Positions 26,160-33,269 of a stretch of DNA of 64,000 bases are shown piece after piece (positions within the stretch are counted from its first letter, which is position 1; every line of letters begins with the position of its first letter). The position numbers were made by a program, and so were the translations under genes. The notes under the pieces were generated by a model. It was not told the origin of the DNA. It did no database searches and was given only the letters and a program-made list of their open reading frames with translations. This DNA is from Thalassotalea litorea (GTDB lineage: Bacteria > Pseudomonadota > Gammaproteobacteria > Enterobacterales > Alteromonadaceae): positions 124,001 through 188,000 of the forward strand of contig NZ_VCBC01000002.1 of assembly GCF_005843925.1 (NCBI RefSeq). Reading direction: 5' to 3'.

Positions 26160-26522
26160 TTATTCGCCACACTTACCTTCACCACATTTACCTTCTTTCT
26201 TTTTACCTTCGCCGCATTTACCTTCGCCGCATTTTTCTTTCTTTTTACCTTCGCCGCATTTACCTTCGCCGCATTTTTCTTTCTTTTTACCTTCGCCGCA
26301 TTTACCTTCGCCGCATTTTTCTTTCTTTTTACCTTCGCCGCATTTACCTTCGCCGCATTTGCCTTTCTCTTTCTCTTTGTCGCCAGCGTCAAAATCAGCA
26401 GAGAAAGCTACGTCCTGAGCGACAAATGGGTTTGATTCGGCTTTCGCTGGAGCACTGGCTAGCAGGCCTAAAACAAACGCACCCATCAATGCAGTAATTA
26501 AATATTGCTTGAACGATTTCAT
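26160..26522 (-). CDS. HvfA-like EGKCG-repeat precursor peptide (orphan)
   Basis: The 120-residue product has a Sec signal (MKSFKQYLITALMGAFVLGLLASAPAKA), a short spacer (ESNPFVAQDVAFSADFDAGDKEK) and then five paired GKCGEGKCGE blocks joined by KKKE, with ten Cys in all. This is the layout of HvfA-type precursors, in which the Cys of EGKCG motifs are converted to oxazolone/thioamide groups by an MNIO (DUF692) enzyme with a partner protein and then bind copper. AGGAAG lies 8 bases before the ATG. No MNIO/DUF692 or DUF2063 partner gene is adjacent, since the gene is closed by a terminator downstream and the next genes are a flavoprotein and a transposase. Modification here is therefore unproven. 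Confidence 0.75.
   Translation of the reverse strand: MKSFKQYLITALMGAFVLGLLASAPAKAESNPFVAQDVAFSADFDAGDKEKEKGKCGEGKCGEGKKKEKCGEGKCGEGKKKEKCGEGKCGEGKKKEKCGEGKCGEGKKKEGKCGEGKCGE
26164..26363. repeat. 42-bp tandem repeat inside the HvfA-like gene
   Basis: From 26208 a 42-bp unit (14 codons) is repeated 3.7 times without change (units starting 26208, 26250, 26292 and 26334), with a more diverged unit at 26164-26207. Identity of the units points to recent expansion or homogenisation, so copy number may vary between strains. Confidence 0.9.
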
Positions 26523-26621
26523 ATTTATCTTCCTAAGTTATTGTAAACTAACCAAATAGATATTCAGGGTTGTTATTCTTTCGAGGCTGGCAAGCAAACC
26601 TTCAGGTTTGCGAGAAGCGGT

Positions 26622-26646
26622 TTGATAAAGCTAAAAGATTTATCAA
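26622..26646. promoter_or_regulatory. Perfect inverted repeat upstream of the HvfA-like gene
   Basis: TTGATAAA-N9-TTTATCAA, with 8-bp perfect arms, lies about 100 bases upstream of the start codon at 26522. A second hairpin (GCAAACC-TTCA-GGTTTGC) lies near 26594-26611. The first could be an operator and the second part of the leader. No known consensus (for example Fur) is matched. Confidence 0.4.
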
Positions 26647-27130
26647 GTCACTGAGCAACCTCTACAAACCCGATCGCAAAATGCAAACACGAAAGAGCAA
26701 AAACCCCACTCAAATGGTGTTGATTAAGACCACCTGTGTTGTTAAATAATTTCATTAGATCCAGAAATTATCAAGTAATTAACGTTAAAGTAACAAATAT
26801 CTATGATAAAACATGCAATTCCAAATTGGTTTATCGGCGGTTAATCCTCACAATCGGGCAATTTCCCTGTTTAAATTGAGCAAATTTTGCTCCGGACACA
26901 TAAGCGGTTTCGGGTATTATTCGCAAACCAACAAACGCGCATCCCGCTAATAAAAATGGCACTTTCAAGCAATCATTAAATTCTAAGCGCCAATAAAACC
27001 TGTTGGCTGAAATATTTTCAAGCTTTAACGCATTGCGTGTTTAACATTTTCTGATTAAATTAAAATTGTAGCGACTAAGTAAAATCGAAAAACCTTTTAA
27101 CTAATTGTTTTTGTTATCGATTACTTAAAG
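26647..27130. other. AT-rich intergenic region between precursor gene and hairpin array
   Basis: About 480 bases without any open frame that I can support. It separates the divergent HvfA-like gene from the transposase leader and probably contains the promoter of the latter; I cannot place it. Confidence 0.4.
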
Positions 27131-27300
27131 CTACCAAGCCAGGGAGGCTTGGATCAGGGACGATGTGATGTGGTAATGGCAGGAAGCCATTGCATAGGGA
27201 TATGCAGATATGCTCATCAAGGAGGATTAAGAGGCGCTTTAATAGTTATTGGCATGAATGCCAAAAGGAATACCAGATGGGTTTTCTATCGTTTTCGATA
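27131..27300 (+). repeat. Array of small hairpins with GGA loops in the transposase leader
   Basis: Consecutive hairpins: CCAAGCC-AGGGA-GGCTTGG (27134-27152), ATC-AGGGAC-GAT (27153-27164), AATGGC-AGGAA-GCCATT (27175-27191), TGCATA-GGGA-TATGCA (27191-27206), ATC-AAGGAG-GAT (27216-27227), TTGGCA-TGAA-TGCCAA (27249-27264), and TATCG-TTTT-CGATA near 27287-27300. Five of the loops present a GGA core, and different stem sequences keep the same loop motif, which argues for selection on an RNA or single-stranded DNA structure. It ends about 85 bases before the transposase ATG. Its role could be binding of CsrA or of the transposase. Confidence 0.7.
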
Positions 27301-27374
27301 ACTATTCCTCTTATGAATCTGCGATGCAACATATGCACTTCTTAGCACCTTCTCTGAAGTCAGAACACAACTTC

Positions 27375-27388
27375 AAGGAGCTCCTATG
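27375..27388 (+). promoter_or_regulatory. Palindromic ribosome binding site of the transposase-like gene
   Basis: The SD AAGGAG lies in the perfect 10-bp palindrome AGGAGCTCCT, which ends directly before the ATG at 27386. Two mRNAs, or an alternative fold, could sequester it, and it also carries a GGA motif. It suggests low or regulated translation. Confidence 0.45.
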
Positions 27389-27994
27389 CCAAGGAAATCT
27401 CGAAACTACTTTGCCAATACCCCTTATTTAATTTTTCAGTTCGGGTACAACTTTCAACCCTGTTTTTTTGATAAGGCGGATTATCAGTTCTTTATTGAAT
27501 TGATTGAGACAAATTGCCTGCAATTTCAGGTGCAATTAAATAAGTATCAATTATTTAATAATCAATTTTTGATGGTAATAACCGCAGCCCAAAGTCATTC
27601 TATCCCCAAGGTGTTACAAAGTACGTGCAGTATCTACGGCCGTTATGTGAATGAAAAATACGACCGCAGCGGGTCACTGTGGCAAGGTCGTCATAAAGCC
27701 AGTCCTGTGCAGGCCGGACAGTTTCTGGATGCGGTATATCAATTTATACAAATGCCAATACTGCCAAAAAGCTTCAACCGTAGTAAACAAGCTGAGCTAC
27801 CATTGTCCGTCGAAGAGCAAACGTCCTGGCTGATCCACCAAAATTTAACGAAGAATCAACCAATTGGCGATGAAACATTTTTGCGAACTGTGAGTAATCA
27901 CAAAATGGTGCAACGACGCAAAACCATAGTGCCCCGCACTCGAAACGGCTTAATGCCGTTGTTGAGCGACAGGCCGGGTATTATGCGTTCTTAG
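27386..27994 (+). CDS. Degenerate Y1/REP-associated (RAYT-like) transposase
   Basis: The 202-residue product begins MPRKSRNYFANTPYLIFQFGYNFQPCFFDKADYQF, which follows the RAYT/IS200-like pattern (MPRKPR...VVQRGNNRQACFF). DRSGSLWQGRHKAS is also typical. However, the metal-binding HUH motif (usual MPNHVHLL) is replaced by FNNQFLMVI, and the usual catalytic RYIELNPVRA is replaced by QFIQMPILPK, so both active-site elements seem lost while the frame stays open. The product may be a decayed transposase or a domesticated hairpin-binding protein. It is preceded by the hairpin array at 27131-27300. Confidence 0.82.
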   Translation: MPRKSRNYFANTPYLIFQFGYNFQPCFFDKADYQFFIELIETNCLQFQVQLNKYQLFNNQFLMVITAAQSHSIPKVLQSTCSIYGRYVNEKYDRSGSLWQGRHKASPVQAGQFLDAVYQFIQMPILPKSFNRSKQAELPLSVEEQTSWLIHQNLTKNQPIGDETFLRTVSNHKMVQRRKTIVPRTRNGLMPLLSDRPGIMRS

Positions 27995-28007
27995 TCCAAC
28001 AGCAAAA

Positions 28008-28715
28008 CTATTGAACATCAAAGTCATAATATTGCTGCTTTTGCACTTCAGTCATGTTGGCATAGGTAAAGTGCCACCATTCCATATCATAAGCAGCAAA
28101 GCCATGTTTTTGCATCAGGTTTTTCAGCAGTTCGCGATTGGCTTTTTGCTGAGCATTGATATTCGGGCTCTCGGTATTGGAAATGGCATCGAACATATCA
28201 TAAGGTGAGCCCATATCCAGCGCTTGATATTGGCCATGGGGATCCAATTCAACCAAGGTCACGTCAATCGTAAATCCACGACTGTGGCCGGATTTTTCTG
28301 CGATATAAGGGCCAACAAGCGCAGATTTAGGCAAGTTCGGGTAATACTGAGCTTTGGTTTTAAGATCCGTCAGGTCTTTGGCCCATCGCATAAAATGCGC
28401 AACCGCTTTTTCTGGACGATAACAATCAAAGAATTTCAACGTCATTTGCTTGTTTGCCAATTCGTTTACGATAGCTTTTAGCGCAGGTAAGGCATCACGA
28501 TGAATAAAACATTTGCTTTCAAGATAACCATCTACGGGTTCACCGACAAAATTATTATAACCCGCATAGCGAATATCATATTCAACGCTTTCGAGTTCGG
28601 TTTTGATATCAACAAATTGTTGTTTCCCCGCTTCATTCGCAAAACATTGACTGCCCGCGAACAATGCCAGCAACCATAATGGCCATTTGATCATCGCTTG
28701 GCGCCGCTTCACCAT
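28008..28715 (-). CDS. D-alanyl-D-alanine dipeptidase (VanX/DdpX family)
   Basis: The 235-residue product has a signal peptide (MIKWPLWLLALFAGSQCFA after a short basic start), so it acts in the periplasm. Zinc-dipeptidase motifs are present: SGHSRGFTIDVTL (His and Asp ligands) and MEWWHF (Glu base and His ligand), and the conserved FFDCYRP Arg. The family cuts D-Ala-D-Ala from peptidoglycan precursors or turnover. The ATG at 28715 is chosen because GGAG lies 5 bases upstream and it overlaps the stop of the upstream transporter gene (TAATG). No vancomycin-resistance genes (vanH, vanA) are near, so a catabolic role is favoured. Confidence 0.9.
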   Translation of the reverse strand: MVKRRQAMIKWPLWLLALFAGSQCFANEAGKQQFVDIKTELESVEYDIRYAGYNNFVGEPVDGYLESKCFIHRDALPALKAIVNELANKQMTLKFFDCYRPEKAVAHFMRWAKDLTDLKTKAQYYPNLPKSALVGPYIAEKSGHSRGFTIDVTLVELDPHGQYQALDMGSPYDMFDAISNTESPNINAQQKANRELLKNLMQKHGFAAYDMEWWHFTYANMTEVQKQQYYDFDVQ

Positions 28716-30100
28716 TACGCTCCAATAACCACAAGACCAGTGACTATATATGCCAACACGGTCAAGCCACCGGCAAATAGCGCATAAGGCAATTGAGTTC
28801 TAACATGTTCAAGTAAATCACATCCGGACGCGACCGCACTGACCGCAGTCGTATCGGATATTGGTGAGCAGTGATCACCAAACACCCCACCACCGAGGAT
28901 CGCAGCCAGTAGCAGCGGCGCGGGTAAGTCGAGGTTAATCACCAGTGGCATACCTATCGGGATAAGCAATGCAAAGGTTCCCCATGAGGTTCCAGTGGTA
29001 AATGACATCAATCCGCCGGCGATAAATAACATTGCAGGAACTAAAAACAATGGCAGATTTTCGGCAACCAAACCGGAAATAAATGCTCCGGTACCAAGCT
29101 GTTTCAGGCTGGCTCCCAGAGCCAGTGAAAATAACACAATACATACGAGTGGCAGTAGTTCTGACATTCCCTTAAAACCGATTTTGGTCATTTCCACGTG
29201 TTTAAAACGCTTCGAGCCGACCATCATAATGTAAGCCACCAGACAGGCTAACGTCGTTGCGTATAATACCGACTTAGAACCAGATCCCTGGGTAAAATCG
29301 CCGCCACCGGTGAAAAACATAAAGAACACCATAGACAAAGACATGGTCAAAAGTGGAATTAACATAAAGGAAGGTTTTGAGGGTTCCACATCAAGCTCAA
29401 GATGTTTATGGCTACGTTGCTGATCTAATTCAGCCTGCTTTAATGGGCCATGGGTTTTATCTGCCCAGCAGGTATAAACCACAACGGCTAAGGTAATGAG
29501 TGCGTAAAAGTTTAATGGTATCGTGGCAATGAGAATACCAACCAGAGATTGCTCCAATTCGTAGTTACCTAAGAGTCCGAGTACGTAAGCGCCCCAGCCA
29601 TTCATCAGTAGCAAAATACAAATAGGTGCGGAAGTTGAATCAATAATGTACGCCAGTCGTGCTCGACTCATCTCGAATTTATCAAACAATCCTCGAGAAA
29701 TAATACCGGCCATTAATACACTAAGGTTCGATTCGATAAAAATTACGACACCGGTGAAAAAGGCAAGAAATCGGGAGCGACGGGCGCTACCACTAACGCC
29801 TTTGCGGATCAGAAAGTTAACGGTTGCCGTTACCCCGCCTGACTCACGCATAAACGCTAACAACGCGCCAACTAACAATGAAAACACCAGAATACGGGTA
29901 TTACCATCCGATTGGAAAACCCCCACTATTCGCTCGACACTCGCAACACCAAAGGTGAATAGCGAATCTCCGGTGCCTGACATTAACATCAAAAGCTCGG
30001 AGCTGGCGATGGCGAGTAACAATGCCAGAATTACTTCTTTTTTCCAAAGCACCACAATTATGGCAACTAAAGGGGGTAGTACCGAAATCCAATCTGACAC
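28715..30100 (-). CDS. NhaC-family Na+/H+ antiporter-like transporter
   Basis: The 461-residue product has about 11-12 membrane helices and the NhaC-family signature GGGVFGDHCSPISDTT near the C-terminus, and SFTTGTSWGTF. NhaC-type proteins exchange Na+ for H+, and some members move small organic substrates. The start is taken as GTG at 30100, which has AGGAG 5 bases upstream, not the ATG at 30142. It is translationally coupled to the D-Ala-D-Ala dipeptidase gene, so it may take up the D-Ala or dipeptide released; that substrate is an inference. Confidence 0.88.
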   Translation of the reverse strand: MSDWISVLPPLVAIIVVLWKKEVILALLLAIASSELLMLMSGTGDSLFTFGVASVERIVGVFQSDGNTRILVFSLLVGALLAFMRESGGVTATVNFLIRKGVSGSARRSRFLAFFTGVVIFIESNLSVLMAGIISRGLFDKFEMSRARLAYIIDSTSAPICILLLMNGWGAYVLGLLGNYELEQSLVGILIATIPLNFYALITLAVVVYTCWADKTHGPLKQAELDQQRSHKHLELDVEPSKPSFMLIPLLTMSLSMVFFMFFTGGGDFTQGSGSKSVLYATTLACLVAYIMMVGSKRFKHVEMTKIGFKGMSELLPLVCIVLFSLALGASLKQLGTGAFISGLVAENLPLFLVPAMLFIAGGLMSFTTGTSWGTFALLIPIGMPLVINLDLPAPLLLAAILGGGVFGDHCSPISDTTAVSAVASGCDLLEHVRTQLPYALFAGGLTVLAYIVTGLVVIGA

Positions 30101-30651
30101 AACAACTCCTGCAAATTTTATTTTTATTGTGAATGAATACACGATCTCTCGCGCTCAAACGGCCAGCCTGTCAGCAAAACCTGATGAAACCATTCATGTT
30201 ATTGAACAATGATATCCTTGCAGACGTTTTTGCTCAAACACTTTCGTGGCGAAACGGCACTGCGACGTTCAAGAATGGTGCTAACCGAGTCAAAAGAATA
30301 AATTATGACTGTTGCATTGGACACTAAGAAAGCATTATTCTTCACTAGTAATATCCAGCAACATATAAATAGCAAGTGCCATGAGCCACTTTACTCTGGA
30401 ATACCCGAGTGTTAGATCTGAAATTGTTCCGTAAGACAAAGGAAAGATAATATATTTCAGTGATTAATTTGGTATACACTGAATTTAGCGATATTTTAAC
30501 TTAGTTAAGGTTCACACCTAATCGATTAAAACAAGGGTTGTCCCGTATATATCATTGGCTAGGGACAAACAGCAGGGCTTCTTTGCAAGTTTAATCAAGC
30601 GACTTCAGCGACAATGACTGAAGTTTTGAAATAACAATAAATAGATATGCG
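30101..30651. other. Divergent intergenic region of the peptidoglycan-salvage locus
   Basis: About 550 bases between the transporter and the NlpC/P60 gene. It must hold both promoters. There are AT-rich tracts (for example near 30470-30500) but no operator or terminator that I can defend, and no small open frame with a ribosome binding site. Confidence 0.4.
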
Positions 30652-32157
30652 ATGAGTATGACAAAATATAATGGAACGTCAGAGCCCGCCAGAATAACCA
30701 AATGGTGGCCTTTATTGATTATTGCCAACATCCTTTCAATGAGCCATGCGATAAGTGCAGAGAATAGTCGAGCGGTAACCAACATTGCAGCAACTAGCGC
30801 TTCAACAACCGATACCGAGGAAAGCGGCACAGCCAAAATCGACACACTCTACAGCAACGTAATTGATGTCGACGAATTAAAGTTAACGCCACAATTTTGG
30901 CAACAATCTCTACGCAACCAACAAGGCAGTAATGCCAATAAAGTGTTAATGAGTCCGGAGCAAATTGAGGCGTTTAACGACGAACAATTCACGCGTGGCT
31001 CGTATTTAAAAAATCCCTTGAGCTTTCCTGTACGGCTCGCCCCGGATACTATCGCCAAGTTTATTCGCGCCATTAGTAAACCAGCGAGCTCCGAACGCTT
31101 CTATGCGAACGGTGAAATCCTCACCCCGGCACACTACCAATCTTACGATGAGCAAATGAATTTGGTGTCGCTTAAAGACTATCAGGATGTTCGGTTTGCG
31201 GTGGTGACAAAGCGCACCAGTTTACGCACCTATCCGACTCTGGATCGGGTATTTAATGCCAATATGGATCTTGATTTAGACCGTTTTCAGGAAACCGGGG
31301 CGTTTCCAGGTGAGCTCTTAGCCGTCGTCCATACCTCCAAAGATGAAAAATGGCATTTTGTTCGAAGCTATAATTATCGAGCCTGGGTTCAGGACAAAGA
31401 TATCGCCTTTACCAGTCGTAGCGAAGCCAAACAATTCATCGGCGAGCAACAGCGATTGATCGTCACCGGGGATAAGGTCCATACCACGTTTAATCCAACG
31501 AATGAACAAACCTCACAAGTACAATTAGATATGGGCGTCTCTCTGCCGATCCTCCAACACAGTGACTTTGAAAAATACCAGCTACATCGCCACAACCCTT
31601 ATACCGGATATATCGTTCAGTTACCCACGCGAGATGCGAAAGGACAATTAAAATTAGAGCCGACTCTGATCCCTAAAAGTGCGGATGTCTCAATTGGTTA
31701 TTTGCCGTTTACTCAGGAAAATATCATTAATCAAGCTTTTAAATTTCTCGGTGAGCGTTATGGCTGGGGCCATGACTACAATGGTCGTGATTGCACAGGC
31801 TTTGTTGGCGAAATTTACAAAACCTTTGGTATTTTAATGCCGCGTAATTCAGGGCAACAAGGTGGCGACAGTTATGGCGTGAATTTACGCTTTGACAAAG
31901 CATCAACGCCGTCCCATAAGTTGCCTGAATTAGCCAACCTCGAAGTCGGCGACTTGCTATACCTCCCTGGTCATGTGGCAATGTTTTTAGGTTATCACGA
32001 CGGTAAACCTTATATCATTCATGACGTATATGGTTTGGGATATGTCGACCATCAGGGCAACCCTGTAAAAGGGATACTCAATGGGGTATCTGTCACCCCT
32101 CTTCTCCCATTCAAGGGCTACATTCATTCTTTATATAACATCAAACGAATCCGTTAA
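30652..32157 (+). CDS. SH3 and NlpC/P60-domain peptidoglycan peptidase
   Basis: The 501-residue product has an N-terminal hydrophobic segment (about residues 19-36) for export, a middle part with two SH3b-like regions (VVTKRTSLRTYPTLDRVF; WHFVRSYNYRAWVQDKDIAF), and a C-terminal NlpC/P60 cysteine peptidase: Cys381 (GRDCTGFVGEIY), His441 (LPGHVAMFLG) and a third polar residue in YIIHDVYG. Family members of this build cleave the gamma-D-Glu-diaminopimelate bond and release L-Ala-D-Glu, the substrate of the next enzyme. Two bases separate its stop from the epimerase ATG. Confidence 0.9.
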   Translation: MSMTKYNGTSEPARITKWWPLLIIANILSMSHAISAENSRAVTNIAATSASTTDTEESGTAKIDTLYSNVIDVDELKLTPQFWQQSLRNQQGSNANKVLMSPEQIEAFNDEQFTRGSYLKNPLSFPVRLAPDTIAKFIRAISKPASSERFYANGEILTPAHYQSYDEQMNLVSLKDYQDVRFAVVTKRTSLRTYPTLDRVFNANMDLDLDRFQETGAFPGELLAVVHTSKDEKWHFVRSYNYRAWVQDKDIAFTSRSEAKQFIGEQQRLIVTGDKVHTTFNPTNEQTSQVQLDMGVSLPILQHSDFEKYQLHRHNPYTGYIVQLPTRDAKGQLKLEPTLIPKSADVSIGYLPFTQENIINQAFKFLGERYGWGHDYNGRDCTGFVGEIYKTFGILMPRNSGQQGGDSYGVNLRFDKASTPSHKLPELANLEVGDLLYLPGHVAMFLGYHDGKPYIIHDVYGLGYVDHQGNPVKGILNGVSVTPLLPFKGYIHSLYNIKRIR

Positions 32158-32158
32158 T

Positions 32159-33250
32159 ATGAAACTATCTAAATTACGCCTGGCCAGATTAAAAGTACCA
32201 CTGGTCACGCCATTTAAAACCGCGCTGCGCAGTGTCGATCATGTCGATGATATCGTTGTTGAAATTGCGATGGATAATGGCATGGTCGGCTTTGGCTCTG
32301 CCCCTGCCACAGCGGTAATTACCGGCGATACCCATGCTTCTATGGTCAGCGCTATTGAAAGGTTTATCTGGCCGGCAATTGCCGGCAAGAATATCCGCGA
32401 TTTAAATGAGATTTGTCGACTGATTGATAAGTCGATGATCCACAATAGTTCTGCAAAAGCCGCAGTCGAGATTGCCATTTATGATCTCTGGTCGCAAAGC
32501 TTGGGCGTCCCTTTATATCAAGCGCTGGGTGGCGGCATTGCGAAATTAAAGACGGATATTACTATCAGCGTCAATAGTCCCGATGAAATGGTGGCTGACG
32601 CAATTAAGGCCGTGGATCTTGGTTATGACACCTTAAAATTAAAAGTAGGAAAAGATTTGCAACTGGATATCGATCGCATCGATGCCGTTGCCAAAGCAGT
32701 TGGACCCGATATTCGATTACGTCTGGATGCGAATCAAGGCTGGAGCGCCAAGCAATGCATTCAAGCTATTAGTGCCATGAATCGAGCCGGCATTGAATTT
32801 GAACTGATTGAGCAACCAGTTGCCGCCGAGGATATTTCAGGCCTGAAACACTGCACTGAACAATTGCATACGCCTGTGATGGCGGACGAAACGGCGTTCT
32901 CTTTCGCCCAGTCATTGCAACTAATGCAAAACCAAGGCTGCGATATCATTAATATTAAATTAATGAAAGCTGGCGGCATCTCTAAAGCGCTCAATATTGC
33001 CGATGCTGCCGCGGTTTATCGGTTGCCTTGTATGATGGGCTGTATGCTCGAAAGTAGCATCGGCGTCGCGGCGGCGGCTCACCTGGCAGCATCCCGCTAT
33101 CAGGTGATCGAGAAAATTGATCTCGACGCCCCTACCCTTTGTCAATTTAATCCCGTGGTTGGTTCCGTAGCGTTTAATGACGCGACAATCACACTCAATC
33201 AATCCCCTGGACTTGGGATTGAATCCATCCAGTCATTAGCATACCTGTAG
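32159..33250 (+). CDS. L-Ala-D/L-Glu (dipeptide) epimerase
   Basis: The 363-residue product belongs to the enolase superfamily, muconate-cycloisomerase subgroup. Seen: KLKVGKD (catalytic Lys pair), metal ligands in RLDANQGW, ELIEQP and VMADET, then the second Lys in INIKLMKAGGI and the substrate loop CMMGCMLESSIG. This subgroup converts L-Ala-D-Glu to L-Ala-L-Glu, letting ordinary peptidases use murein peptides. The ATG at 32159 is chosen since it follows the upstream stop by one base and gives the usual N-terminus (MKLSKLRLARLKVPL). It sits between two peptidoglycan-active enzymes, which supports the assignment. Confidence 0.93.
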   Translation: MKLSKLRLARLKVPLVTPFKTALRSVDHVDDIVVEIAMDNGMVGFGSAPATAVITGDTHASMVSAIERFIWPAIAGKNIRDLNEICRLIDKSMIHNSSAKAAVEIAIYDLWSQSLGVPLYQALGGGIAKLKTDITISVNSPDEMVADAIKAVDLGYDTLKLKVGKDLQLDIDRIDAVAKAVGPDIRLRLDANQGWSAKQCIQAISAMNRAGIEFELIEQPVAAEDISGLKHCTEQLHTPVMADETAFSFAQSLQLMQNQGCDIINIKLMKAGGISKALNIADAAAVYRLPCMMGCMLESSIGVAAAAHLAASRYQVIEKIDLDAPTLCQFNPVVGSVAFNDATITLNQSPGLGIESIQSLAYL

Positions 33251-33269
33251 ACAGGGAGTTGTAAACATT

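Noticed and set aside
26125..26497. Three open frames in other frames of the 42-bp repeat
   Set aside because: They arise from the tandem repeat of the HvfA-like gene and have no signal, start site or family of their own.
27131..27300. CRISPR-like array
   Set aside because: Units are unequal, the stems differ, and there are no spacers of constant length or cas genes.
28008..30100. Glycopeptide resistance cluster (vanX-like gene)
   Set aside because: No vanH or vanA ligase or VanRS pair nearby; neighbours fit murein peptide use.
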